Positions 44,405 to 56,847 of a DNA stretch of 64,000 bases are shown piece after piece. Position 1 is the stretch's first letter. Each line of letters opens with the position of its first letter. Under the pieces are notes generated by a model. That model was not told the origin of the DNA and did not search any database. It saw only the letters and a list, made by a program, of their open reading frames with translations. Position numbers and translations under genes: made by a program. Origin of the DNA: Amphirosellinia nigrospora (Eukaryota; Ascomycota; Sordariomycetes; Xylariales; Xylariaceae); the NCBI GenBank assembly GCA_004123355.1, contig SCHM01000003.1:7707058-7771057 (forward strand). Direction: 5' to 3'.

Positions 44405-46392
44405 ATGCGCCTCCGTTGTCATGCCCTCTACGCACTTGTCGTCTCTTTATCGACGGTTTGTGTGTCAATGTCAATACCAGATATGGGTGAACCCTGAAAA
44501 CCGGAGACACATCATGTGCTCCAGTTATCATCGACTCGGGCTCACTTTCCGGAATTAAAGGCCCCAACGGAACAAGATCTTTTCGAGGGATTCTACGCTT
44601 CGCCTCCCGTGGGTGATCTGCGCTGGCGACCACCACAACCCCCTCTTCCGTGGACCGGTATACGGTCCGGCGACAAATTTAGCGCTGACTGCATTCAAGT
44701 AGGTGGTCGAAGTCTTCTATGTCCTGTTTTGACATTTCTCGGATACATGAATTGCTCAGGCATATTATGCTCATGCGACTACTGCAAGGCCCCGAAACCC
44801 TAAGTAATTCTTGCCGTATAAGAAACTTATTGACTCCAGTGATACTTAGCCCCCGCCGCCGGCCGACTCTCTATATTCTAGTCCGGATACTGTGTTTAGT
44901 GAGGACTGCCTATACTTGAACATCTTTACCGGCGCCGATGGCGCTACCGATAGGCCCGTCCTGGTTTGGTTTCATTTTGGAGCCTTTGTTTTTGAGTCCG
45001 GATCACACCCCATGCAAGATGGCACTAAACTTGCCGCCGAAGGTATTACAGTCACTGTGAATTTCCGCCTCGGCCGGTTCGGATTTCTTGCTCATCCGGA
45101 GCTGAGTGCCGAGTCGGGTCACCAGGCATCAGGTAACTATGGCATCATGGACCAGGTTAGTCGCTGAAGTCTTCTATCCTCCCCCATTCCGCATGTCTCG
45201 CAGATACAAGTTGCGCCAATAAGCATAATCTGTTGCTAGTTTCTTAGGCTTCTCAAATCACAGGAATTCTCACTATGAGTAGACACCACTAACATTGATA
45301 TTGTAAATAAGATAGCAGCACTGCAATGGGTTCAGAGAACATCAAAGCGTTCGGAGGCAATCCGGAGAACGTGGCGATTGGCGGTGCTTCATCAGGTGGC
45401 GCCAGCATTCACATTCTCCGCGCCTCCCCGTTCGCCAAGGGTTTATTTTCCAAGGCGATCTGCGAGAGCGGGCCTGGGATAGCACCACGATCGATGGTCC
45501 CGGTCACATCGCGGCCTACATGACGCTAGCAGCAGCCGAAGAAGCTGGAACCGAGTTAATGGGTTTGCTTGGCGCCTCGTCTGTCGCCGAACTACGCGGG
45601 ATGTCCCTGACAAGATCATGGCCGTAGACCTACCTCGCAAGCAGGGACCATGGACGTCTTATTTGCGCCCTACGTCTACCAGTCTGAGCGTTTACGACAC
45701 TGCAAACCCTATTGTCGACGGCTGGGTGCTTCCTGAACCCCTCATTACGGCATTCGCCTCTGGACGGGCAGCTGACATTCCTGTCTTAGCAGGCCATACG
45801 GCCGACGATGGGACTGCGTTACCGCGTCTTGATTCCCTATCCAAGTATGATGACTTCGTAAATACAACATTCGGAGAGCAAGCCGATGAGGCACTTCGTC
45901 TTTATCCCGCGACTACGGACACGGAGGTGTGGACTTCGTCCTGGAGGCTTCTCGCCGGCCAAGTCTTCTACTGGCCAACATGGACGTCCGCCCGTCTACA
46001 GTCAAAGTATATGAAATCACCCACCTGGTACTACAAGTTCTTGCGCGCTCCGCCAATCCCGCGGACTCGGATATAGTAGAAAAGGAGTTTGCGGGCGCTT
46101 TCCACCTTGTTGGCATGTTGTACGCGTTTGGCAATCTTGATGTGTGGCAGTGGGACTGGACCGACGCCGACCGATCGCTTTCGAGGAACATGATGGCGAC
46201 ATGGGTACGATTTTTGCACAGTGGGAGCCCCGAGGGAAATCCAGGAGAAGCTGATTATTGGCCGGCTTTGAGTTCGAGCAGCGATATCATAAGGCTTTGG
46301 GATAACGATGGCCAATTGCAGTTGGAGTCGCCAGATACACGGCCCGTGAGGTGACTGCATTTTGGGACAAATACTACAAGGTCGAAATATAG
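44405..46392 (+). CDS. Type-B carboxylesterase / lipase, secreted (frame-broken)
   Basis: Start [20 protein letters not shown] at 44405 resembles a signal peptide. Family pieces in order: [99 protein letters not shown], and C-terminal [16 protein letters not shown] with the expected His. The nucleophile motif is GASSG where GESAG is usual, and the oxyanion-hole segment is WFHFGAFVF where HGGGF is usual. Introns are likely near 44490, 44700-44880 and 45160-45310. Frame changes occur near 44592, 45500-45610, 46020-46070 and 46335 (to [17 protein letters not shown]). Substrate cannot be predicted. Confidence 0.75.
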
Positions 46393-46593
46393 TTAGAGTA
46401 ATCGCATCCGCTCTATGCAGCGTTAACAAGGTACAATGTTCAACACAATAGGGTCAACAGGCTTGAGACTGGAAAATTCAACATCCTTCAGGTCAATTAT
46501 CACAGTTGACTTGGTCCATTTCAAAATAAAGCTTGTGTGTATGAATGATGGCGTGCTTTGATTATTCGTGGCACACAATCAACACCATAGTTC

Positions 46594-47603
46594 TCATGAC
46601 TGTGGCAAACCAGCTCTCACGTAACTACAGCCCTGAAGTGGCTCATTCTCGTAGAACACGAAGAAGCGCATCTCCATGCTTTCCCTAGGCGGATCATTAG
46701 TAGTCTGCGGAAGCCTGAAGGAAGCGTGGCAGCATCGACTTTCAGATGGGTTCTTCGAGTCATAGCACTTGAAGACCAGAGCCTCATCCGGTTGCATCTC
46801 CGAGACATAATACCACTTATGTTTAGGATTGGCTCGAACCTCGAGCGTCTGGAAACCATTGCCTTTGGAAATGCTTTTATAGAACGCGCTGGTGCCTTAG
46901 GTGGCGGGATAGCTTCCATAGTCACCAAATCCTCGTCGCTTATAGTCCGACCATCGCAGAAACCCAGGGGATCACGTCGGATCGTATTGATAGGCCGCCA
47001 GAGGTTCACTGTTCCCACCGCGTCTTGGAGAGTCTTTCGGCTTCGTCGGGAAGATTTTCGCTTAGGAGGGTGCGGGCTCCCTTGCCCGACTGGTCGATGT
47101 GCGCATAGCGAGCCGGAACCGTTTTTCCAAATCCTTCCCTATCCGAGATGTTGTCTCTACCTCTGGAAGCTTCGAGCTCTCTAAAAGCCTCAATGTTCTC
47201 TTCCAGAGTATTTTGTCGGATGAGATGAGAGAAGCAGTGCACCCGAGTTGCATTAGTACTGAATTGGTGTATTAGTAAACAGAGAACCCAGGAGACGACT
47301 GGAAATGTCTTGTTTCAAACCCAGTATTCACTCACATTGACTTCACAAACTCCTCAGCCTCGGGGTAGATAATTTGTTCGATTAAACTCGAGTATAGCGA
47401 CTGAGTACTGGGTCCATTTGGAAACCTGGAAAGCGTGCGTGTGAATATCGAACTCGTTCTCCTGTCCTCAAATCATTGACTTGTATAGCATGGGTATCAA
47501 ATTTTCGACGAAGAACACCGACTGTTCCAAAGCTGCACGTCTCTGTTCCACCTTTTGAAGGATCCAGGTAGTAGTTCATAGTAGTTTCCACCATAGTTGC
47601 CAT
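46594..47603 (-). CDS. CmcJ/NvfI-like (gibberellin-desaturase-like) protein
   Basis: Fungal CmcJ-like proteins include oxygenase and methyltransferase-related enzymes of secondary metabolism (family knowledge; the reaction here is unknown). Starts MATMVETTMNYYLDPSKGG (47603). Then FGTVGVLRRKFDTHAIQVND. An intron at 47259-47335 joins EFVKS to TNATRVHCFSHLIRQNTL. PARYAHIDQSGKGA holds the family HxD-type motif. VNLWRPINTIRRDPLGFCD and NPKHKWYYVSEMQPDEALVF with FKCYDS, then DPPRESMEMRFFVFYENE, form the usual C-terminus. Slips occur at 47013-47015 (KTRW-GTVNLW restored by one G) and near 46895 (before AFYKSISKG). About 300 residues. Confidence 0.8.
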
Positions 47604-49743
47604 GTTGACTGGTCAATGTCAAGAATCTTCTGAGCTCGAGATAGAATTAAGTCAAAGGAATGAAGACGGAAGACCAAGCCGCGAATAGCCACGGGTCCAT
47701 CGAGCTTTAGTCTTTTAAGTGGTTATCAAGAATGCTACTTCTGCCGGGAGCGACTCGTTACCATATCTGTCTTTTTCCACTTAGATAATTCGTGTTTAGA
47801 CATTACCAATCATTGATATGCACTGATAATGCAACTCTCACCTCTAGTTCCATCTTTTACTACGCAACTCAGGACTGAATTTAGTGTATTTCATCTTGTC
47901 AACCATAAGGCCTTCGGGTTCTCGGTTGTCCACGCCATTGGTTGTTGTGCTCAAGGGTCAACATCAACATGGGTCCCGAGTTTCCGAAGTCTATCTTCCA
48001 TAGGGTCGCATACGGCTTGGGTGGACACTAAAATCCCAGCTTTCTTGCAGTTCTTTATATCGGTAATGCGCGTAGTGTTTGGCAAATTACTGTAGAGGGC
48101 AAAATAGAGGTTATTAATGTTTAGATTGTGCTGAGAAACGTTCCTGTATGCTGCAAGAGCGGATCGACCAGACCAAGATAAGCGCCAATCAAGGTGGGTC
48201 TCGGATTCTCGGATTATAGATCTACACTATTCACAATAGGACTCGCACACAGTCTCGTTTGAACACATATATGTACATTGGTGGCGCATGAGCGCACGCG
48301 ATGGTTGGTTCGTGTGCTTTCGTCGTACGCGGCACCATTGTGGCCGGCCACGCACCGGACGTCGCGTAGCCACCCGTACTGAAAAAGCAAATTCTACGAA
48401 CAGCCTCGATAAAGCCGTATTACGGCGTATTGTTTATCCTACAAAAGCCATCAGGCCAGGGTGTCTGGCGCTAAAGTGACAGGGGATGGAAGTTTGCATT
48501 TCATGGTAGACGTTATGAGAATTAGTTAAATAGAGATCAGAGCTCTGTAGGTTAGTTGAAAAGGGTCTAAGAATCAATAATCGTGTTTTTACTCGGAAAT
48601 TTCCCATGAGCCAATGATCTGATAATTTTCCAACATTCTTGCTTTCAGATCTCTTAATGTAGCAGCTATGGCACTCCGAACATTATATATTCCTTCATTG
48701 TCAGGGGCATTTGCACCCTGTTCTGCGTAGATGGGTTGAGCTTCTTGAGTGTGGCGGTCGCTTCATCTAAGTCATACATGCCCTGGAGCGATTTTTTTGG
48801 ATTTAAACTGGCTGGTAGCAATGGTTCTAGCATGTTATGTTGGAGGAAGCGGGTCATTCTGCGTCTAGAAGCAAAATAAGTATGGTTCTTTTAAAAGCTG
48901 AAAACAGACACTCTTAGTGTCACGGTACAGCGGATACTGCCAGGTGAAGCTATTCCCAACGGGTGTATGGGACCCATATGGGGGATCTTCGGAGGTGAGA
49001 TCACGTGATCCTACACACAGTGCCAGGAACAGGGCCAGACAAAGAGACTCTCTGTATATAGTCATATAGTCACATAGAGCCCACGGATATGGCTTCATCA
49101 GTCCTCCGTGCAATAATAGATGTCTACACACTACCCCTGCGCCCACACACAATATTTCGCTTTTTGACCCCTGCAGATATCCGTGGCACTTGAACCTTAG
49201 CTCAGAGAAATGATTGTCGATCAGCTTTTCAGTATGGTTCGCCGGTCTGGGATCTTTCAGTTAGACCTCAGCCATAGCATTTGCCACATTGAAACTGCGA
49301 TGCAGTTATTCCTATCTTTATCTTCCCACTCAGGGGCGATAAGGTCATCATATAGAATAAAGAGTAAGGTATAATACCGCACCCCACTGCTATTTCTCTA
49401 AATGTGATATGAAGGTATACTTGTAGTAGCGCTGCAATAATAGCACAAGTAGCAAGAGGGTCCATACTCTCGAGGTTGCATTTAACTAGGGCAAGTAGTA
49501 GCAACATGCACTATATACATCAACAAACTCATAAAACGAAATATGACCCCTTGAAACCCTGATACTCATTATATCTTGAATATTTAACTGAAAGACAGAA
49601 GGGTCTAATTGATCGGTGGCGTTCCAACATACGCGAGGGCTAGGTTGAATTGTATTAACACAGGGAAGTATTGCAAACATCGTGTTGCGACTTCGTCGCT
49701 AGTTCTTCTTAGTCGAGCATCTGTATGGTTTGTTGCTTGGTTC
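47604..49743. other. Intergenic region, no gene confidently recognised
   Basis: A minus-strand frame at 48857-48666 reads like a protein fragment (LLPASLNPKKSLQGMYDLDE, then ATATLKKLNPST) but is isolated and unrecognised. A GC-rich patch with CGTACGCGG lies around 48300-48370. Otherwise no coding potential recognised. Confidence 0.35.
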
Positions 49744-52700
49744 CTAGCAACCTTCTTTTAGAAGTTCAACAATAGATTCATGTCCGTTTACTTTGGCCCA
49801 TAAAAGTGGCGTTCGTCCATATTTAGAATCCGTAGAGACACGATTTATGTTGACTCGTTCAAGTAGCAATTTGACTATGGCTCCATGCCCCTTTTCTGCG
49901 GCATATGATAGCGGGGTCCGTTGGCAATCGCATTTAGAGTCAGGGTTGACTTCATCTTTCGCAAGTAGTAATTTGACTACTGCTTCGCGTCCAAATCGCG
50001 CTGCCCACGACAATGGCGTCCCATATTTAGACTTTGAGTCAGGGTCAACCTTGCTTTCCTGTAGTAACAGCCTCACGACAGGTTCGTGCCCGTTCGCTGC
50101 GGCCCATGATAGCGGTGTTCGTCCGTATTCGCAGTCTTTAAGGTCGAGACCTACTTTGCCATTTCCAAGGAGTAACCTAACTATGGCCTCGTGCCCTTTC
50201 TCTGCTGCATACGATAACGGCGTTCGCCCAAATTTGGATTTCGAGTTAGGGTCAACACCGTCGTCGAGTAGAAGCTTGACTATCGCTTCTTGTCCAATTT
50301 CTGAGGCATACCAGAGTGGTATCTGTCCGAATTCGGAGTATTCTAGGCCAGGGTCAACTGCGTTTTTTGCTAACAACAGTTTCACGATGTCTTCGTGCCC
50401 TCGTTCTTTGGAAAACCATAGCGGTGTTCGTCCATATTTAGATTTGGAATTCACATCAACCTCATGTCTCGTAAGAAGTGCCTCGACTACCGCCCTATGG
50501 CCTCGCTCAGCAGCCCAAGAAAGCGGCGTTCGTCCATATTCGATATCCTTAGGATCAGGGTCGACTTCCGCTTTAGCCAGCAAGAGCCTCATCACAGCAC
50601 TATGTCCGTTTGCCGCTGCCCAGGATAATGGTGTCCATCCGTATTCGGTGTCTGTGGCGTTGAGGTTTACCCGGCCATCGTCAACTAGTAGCTTGACTAT
50701 AAAATCATTTCCTTTCTCTGCTGCTCTTGATAATGGTGTCCGACCGTATATAGAGATAGAGTCAGGATCGATTGATTGGTTCTGAAGCAGTTGTTTCACG
50801 ACCGTTACTTGGACTCCAGCTATCGCGTACCACAGGGGTGTCCACCCTCGCACAAAATCCTTGCAATCCGGGTTCACGGTATGATTTGCGAGCAGTAGTG
50901 TGACCACTGCCTTGTGACCTCTCGCTGACGCATATGATAAAGGTGTGCGCCCATGGGTATCTTGAAGATCGGGTTCATTCCCAGCAGCTAGCAGCGCTAC
51001 TATAATATCCTGTAATCCAAAATAAGCGGCAAGGTGCATGCCTGTGAACTTCTTCGGAACATTTTGAGAATAATTGGAGTGACAGTGATCTTTAGTAGCC
51101 ATCATCACTTGGCTGCATCTAGACACCTTTGTTTCGGTTTGGAGTAAGTTCATAGTGAGGCCGCTCATTTCAATTGGTGCTCCAGGGGCATGATGCCCCA
51201 ATTGTGCGCCGCGTAATCGTAAAGCCTATTTGATAACAGATTTTCCTCAAATTCGAGGTCTGTTTGACAAAAGCCGACATCGAAAACACTAAAAGAGATA
51301 TATGTTATGCAAACACTGGCGATATAGGCGTCTGCATTGGGAAACCACTGCTGTTGCGTTTGCTCGAAATATTCCTGTGTCGTATGGTGCACTAATCGGA
51401 TAATACCACTTTTTTCGTCGACAGTAACCAGTCCAGCACAGGCAGAAACCATATCTTCGACTTGAGGAAAGTTGTCCGGATCGATTTCAGACCTGCCGAT
51501 TTCAACGGCAAGCGCATGTTGAAGTTCTAAAGTGGTCAATGGTCTTTTTGCGCAGGCGACCCATAAGAGAACTTGTTTAGCAAGCTCGATCTGATCTGAC
51601 ACCTGACTTTCAATGCGACTCATAGCGTCTTTGTACGCCTGGTGTAATGCATTGGAGCCGGAGGGGAGGCTTTTCAAGGCAGTTCGAACAGCTTTGAGGG
51701 ATCTTTTCCCAATCAACGAATCAAGATGAAGTTGTGCTAGTAGAAACCTAGAGGGGTTAGTTGTTCATCTTTCATTTCCTTTATGGTTGGACTAAGGAGT
51801 GCGTACATGCCATCCACGGCTTTGAAGATCTCAGTTTTGATTTCTTCTTGGATTTCACGACTGCGTCTAACAAATGATGGTAGGCAGAACATATGACCAT
51901 CGATGTAAGTGCATATGTCTTGTTTGCTAGCCCGTATCTCCAATGATATAGCGTGTTGAAATCTCTCCATAATTTCTGGGATGAACCTCGAGGTTGCAAA
52001 AATATTTGCTGTGCACGTTGCCTGGAGGGCAAAGATCTCCGAAAGAAATCTTGAGCTACTGTGTGCTGGACATTCATCAAGTGCGTCGACGACGATGAAA
52101 ACTTGAGAATACATAGTAGCTACGGTTTGAAGGGTGCTGAGAATTTCGTTAAATGGCGGCCTCTTTCGCTTCCTTTTGTGTCGGTTGTAAAGAGATATCA
52201 CACTCTCCGGTAACGAAGATCGCTTTTGGGCAGTTGCTTTAACAGGCTTGCAAGAAGATATTCCGCCTTTTGGTCATCTGCCCGCCGGAAACTACAGTAA
52301 ATGTAGGCTACACCGACATTTGGATCGTCGTCAAATTCCGCGTGAAGCTTATCCACTATGATGATGTGAGGATTGTCTTTCCCGCTCCAGGGATACCCGG
52401 ACAGAATAGCGTCTGGTTCTTATTTCGTAACCATGTCTGGAACTCTGCGGAATCTAGAAGCCATTTTCCGGTTCCTGCTTGACGCTTATTGATGAAGTCA
52501 TTCTGCTGAGTGTTATAGTCGATTGGGATGATCCAATTTAAAATGACTTGCTGCTCTAGGTTGAGATGGTGCTCATGAAGCCTCCCTAAACCAGCCACAA
52601 CACAACCTTGTGATTCCTGGAGGTCTAGTAGTACTGTATTTAGTCTCATAAGTCTACCCTCTGTATCTGATGATTCATGCCTTAATGTCTGAATAAGCTC

Positions 52701-53215
52701 CAAAAGAGCAATGTGATTTTGGTCAGCGGCCCCCTGATCTGTTTGATGAGTTCTCTATACTTTGTTAGCCTTCTGCATCCTATATAATTACATTGTTATC
52801 ACGTACATGCAATTACTGGTCAGTGCTAGTTGTAATAGTGATTTTTCACGCTGGATTGCGGTTATGAGCTGTTCCACTTCCTTCTCCTCGAGTGGCCATT
52901 TGAGGGCAGAAAGCGCCTTATTCCAGCCCCTCTTAGGCTCCAATCGCGCCTTGAGTACCTCTAGAGCAATTCCAAATCGATATAGAGGGGTTCCCGGCAT
53001 TTCAAGGGCCTTAACCTTCTCTAGCCACATTGCGTCTCTGCACGCATCGTCGGCATGGTCTTGAAGCTGGAGTAGAACGAGTTCACAACTGAAGATCTCT
53101 TCTCGAAGGCTTCTTCTTGCTTTTGTGGCACCAGTGGCTCCAATAATATACTTGACTACATCAGAAGAGAGCTGGAGAATTGTAATGAGACTAGTGGTCG
53201 TACTGAGGGGTCCAT
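49744..53215 (-). CDS. NACHT-ankyrin NLR-like protein, 13 ankyrin repeats (several frame slips)
   Basis: STAND/NLR-like receptor of the fungal non-self-recognition type (inferred from architecture). The start at 53215 gives MDPLS once a C is added to the run at 53207-53210; MDPLS is a recurrent N-terminus of these proteins. Order: N-terminal helical domain, [18 protein letters not shown]-loop GIPGAGKT (about 52385), [12 protein letters not shown], Walker [12 protein letters not shown] (about 52090), winged-helix region [18 protein letters not shown], then an uninterrupted 1.4-kb frame of ankyrin repeats (GRTPLSWAA-type) to the stop at 49744. An intron at 51748-51806 joins DGM to [10 protein letters not shown]. 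Slips occur near 52355, 52230 and at 51196-51199. Sensor-type ankyrin repeats are very similar to one another. Confidence 0.88.
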
Positions 53216-55978
53216 CTTAGCAACAAACCAATGATGGTCATCGATAGCACTGTGATCTCTAAATAGGAATGGTTGGCAATAGCTAATTAAATGGAGTAAA
53301 TCCTCTTTCTATACGTGCCTATTGACTACTCGGAACAGACGCAAATCCGTCTTGGGACCCATCGGAAAAACCAATAGCTGCATGACTACAAGACGGGAGA
53401 GGGTAAGAGGCAACCAATAGCTTTATTCTATCACCAAGCAAGAATAGAATTAGCCTCGCCGCAGAGTCCTTCACCGACGTGGCTCTGCAGACGTAATCTG
53501 TGGCTAGAAGATATGGCAAAGCAGGTGAATAGGACTGAGCTGATTAAAGTGCATGAATAGGCATAATATGTAGGCCGGCGCCCCAATGAGCACGCCTGGA
53601 TAACAGCATGTCATTTCCTTGCGACTCAAGCACCCTGCAGGTGCTTTAAACTGCAAGACATAAATGACAAACTTCTAGCAGACTAATAGTGACAACTATT
53701 ATCATTTACTCTCCTGCCATCACAAGGCAATAGCACGCGACGCATATAAGGCTGACATGATTAGCATGTGGAGTGGATTATGAGGTGTAAATAGCGTGTA
53801 TGGATGAAAATTGCGCGAGACGGGGATGGAGTACATGGCAAAGAAGAAGTATCATGCTAGATGTCATAAATGAGCAGATCCAAAGTTATCAGGGCATAAT
53901 GGAGCCGCTGAGTCAAGTATGGTTTCTTTTTGATAATATTCCCGGAGAATAGGGTCTTGGGCTGAATTGAAATGACAAAACCCTGCTACTATATCACAGG
54001 GCCGTCAAGCATACCCCGCAGCCGAAAATGCCCGAAGGTTGCCTAAAATGCAGAATAAATATGGTACTTAGCTACCTAGTCGCACTCAAACTGTGTTTTT
54101 ACACATTGAGTGCCTCATGTTCGACCCTTGTTCAGCACTTTCACTATAAAACTACTCTAGAGAGGTTTTTGTCATTTCTACTAGTTCTACTGCGTTACCG
54201 ATTCCATCTAAGCCTGTAGCGACGACGATTATTGAAAGGCGCTGCAATATGTAGAAAGAATTGACTGAGAAATATAAGACATAAGCTTCCGCAAACATGT
54301 CAACTACCGAACCCTCCACCGCTTCGCCCGTCGCTTACTCCTGCCGGGGAGGGTGGAAGTGAGGGGCTGGCACCAAGTATCTAAAATGCTTATTTCCAGC
54401 TGCTGCTGCTAATTGCTACCTAGGTAGCTGTCGCCCAAAAAACGAAACAGAATAATATGGTGTTTCTTCAAACATTAATATTTCCCCGGAGTACCCACCC
54501 CTTCAATAATTGATAGCTATAGTAGCGCGGTGCTATCACCATCCGTCATCGCGAGTGCTGATGACAGGTACCTAAGTACATGCTCCTCCCGACCTAAGAG
54601 TTGACAGAAGTGTTCACTACACTCTACGTAGACATCATATGTGACAATGCACGCTGCTTTTCTTGTCCTATTAGACCATGTTTGCCTTAGGGTAACGGTA
54701 CTAGTGTATTGATGCCCGATCCGACCTGTAGCCTCATTGCGAAGCAATAAGACAGAAGTATATCGCGTTGATGGGGGATGGTGCAGTTAATTCATGTTGC
54801 AGCCGCTGTAAGAGGGACTTATATGCGCTGTCATGGTGGTGGAAGGAAATGTGTTTATAGGCCCTGATAACTCAACATCCTTGTTCTTCGGTGCGCCCGC
54901 TGGCGCTTATACACCCTTGCTTTACTGCAGTGAGACATACAAAAGAACATTCCTACCCCGGCAAAAAAAAGTCTCAACTTATTTCCGAAATAAAAATTCA
55001 TCAATCTCTAAGCCTTTTGACAGTAGCATCTTTTCTATATGTTTATAGGTTCCCTCAGTCCTGCACATGGCCGAGCCGCGATCACTCAGCATTCCCAAGA
55101 AGCTGTGGGCGCATTGTCACCTCTGGAGAGACTCTATGCTCAGCAAACTACAAGCCTCTTCTTGATTACGAGATCTGCGTCGAAGAAGAAATCATCGAAC
55201 AAGTGATACCTTTCGTAAAACATCTTCCTCCCCGGCCGAGGTACGTACAATACTAAGCTCCTTATAGCCAGATCATTACTGATGGGTTTAGGATGTCTCT
55301 TACACCGAAGTCCGAGTGAACGTGGTACATTTCAACAAACCTGCTTCAATACCCGTCCCTCCAGAATCCACAGCCGTTGTTGTCCCCATTCATATCGCTA
55401 CCGAGGGAGCCATGGTTGCAGGCCAGGGTCTAGTCGTAGGAAACTATTGGGATAACAAAAGAAGAGCAGGTAGAACCAGATTTCTACGCCCTACTGGTAC
55501 TATTTCAAAAGCCATGATGAACCGTCCAGCGACAAGATGCGAAATGGGAAGGAGAAAGACAAGAAACATGCGATCCCACAGGGCGCAATTGAAGGCATAG
55601 TTCAGACAATATAGACTTTGCGCACTCAACCTCGCTGGCGTTGCAGTCCAGGGCATACTATTTAGCCGCCTCATCTAGCGTTCCGCTCCGATCAAGAACC
55701 CCAGTGCCTCACCCAATAAGCTTACCTAATTGAGGGAAGGGTTCTTGTTATCAATGAGGGCATTGCAACAGTGGATCCGCCGATTTACCTTGTACAGCTA
55801 TCAATGACGTTCTACTTGGTATTGATACTGGATTCTTTTCGTGTAATCGATTTGCTTCAGTCAGATGAAGCTGCCAAAGAGCCAGTTGGTCACCGTGCTA
55901 TAGTCGCTCCATTGTGAACGCCGAGGGCCACCCCAGAGCGCCGATTTGGACCCCACCCCCCTCCATCACCCTGTACAG
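53216..55978. other. Long intergenic region; possible gene remnant at 54890-55600
   Basis: Mostly non-coding. Between 54890 and 55600 (plus) two adjoining frames look mildly protein-like (NYKPLLDYEICVEEEIIEQ; then VSYTEVRVNVVHFNKPASIP) with a possible GTACGT...TTTAG intron between them. I do not recognise the family; it may be a remnant. CTACCTAGGTAGCTG lies at about 54417. Confidence 0.3.
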
Positions 55979-56847
55979 TAGTTCCGAATCGAAATGTCGC
56001 GCCCCATCCGCACTTTCTATTATGTGTGTGTGTGTTTTTGGGAAATATACTAATAATCACGTTTTTTTATATTATTAAATAAATAATAATATTAAAAATA
56101 AATATATATATATATAGAGTTTTTTTATTATATACTTATAAAAATAAGTTTTATTTTTATACGTTTTATATTCGAAAAGTAAATTATAATAATATATTAT
56201 TTAAAACGTATATATACGGACCTATGAACACCTATGCAGACTTCTATAGACCTACGAATACGCGCGCAGGTCTACGCAGACCTCTACAGACCTACGAATA
56301 CGCGCGCAGGTCTACGCAGACCTCTACAGACCTACAAATACGCGCGCAGGTCTACGCAGACCTCTACAGACCTACGAACACACGCGCAGGTCTACGCAGA
56401 CCTCTACAGACCTATGAATACGCGCGCAGACCTCTACAGACCTACGAACACGCGCGCAGACCTACGCAGACCTACGAGCGCCCACGCAGACCTACGCAGA
56501 CCTACGCATACGGGGTGGCAGAGGGTCTAGCGAAGGGTCTGGCGATCTAGCCACATAGACCTACGTAGACCTACGCGTACGAGGCTATCAACCTAGCCCG
56601 CGTACCCCTACGCGCACGGGCCAATACGCACAGACCAGTCCTTTTTTATAATACGCATAGGGTTTACGCGGGGCTAGGTCTGCGTAGACGCTCGTAGGTC
56701 TGTATAGGTCTGCGTAGGTCTGCGCGGGCGCTCATAGGTCTGTAGAGGTCTGCGTAGGTGTTCGTAGGTCCGTATATATACGTTTTAAAAACATATATAT
56801 ATATAACAGAAAGTGCGAGTGGGGCGCGACATTTCGATTCGGAACTA
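55979..56847. mobile_element. MITE-like element with 43-bp inverted terminal repeats and TA duplication
   Basis: The left end (55981-56023) begins GTTCCGAATCGAAATGTCGC. The right end (56803-56845) is its reverse complement with about three mismatches. Both ends abut TA (55979-55980 and 56846-56847), as in Tc1/mariner-type insertions. A second, inner inverted pair (about 56205-56240 and 56745-56790, CGTATATATACGGACC) flanks a GC-richer core of tandem repeats; between the outer and inner arms is extreme AT-rich sequence. No transposase frame is seen, so it is non-autonomous. Confidence 0.85.
56224..56520 (+). repeat. Tandem array, 40-bp unit, inside the MITE-like element
   Basis: Unit of the form CCTACGAATACGCGCGCAGG, then TCTACGCAGACCTCTACAGA, about four full copies followed by shortened variants. 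AGGTCTACGCAGACCT within each unit is nearly palindromic. Forty bases is not a multiple of three, so open frames here are artefacts of the repeat. Confidence 0.9.

Noticed and set aside
49793-50785. 330-codon plus-strand open frame
   Set aside because: It is antisense to the ankyrin array; its regularity mirrors the repeats on the minus strand.
54890-55600. Fumarylacetoacetate-hydrolase-like gene (NYKPLLDYE resembles a family phrase)
   Set aside because: Only a few residues match; no metal ligands or further motifs could be found in order.
56224-56550. Repetitive Thr/Arg/Tyr proteins encoded by the 40-bp array
   Set aside because: The unit is not a multiple of three, all frames are open only because the repeat lacks stops, and it lies inside a MITE-like element.
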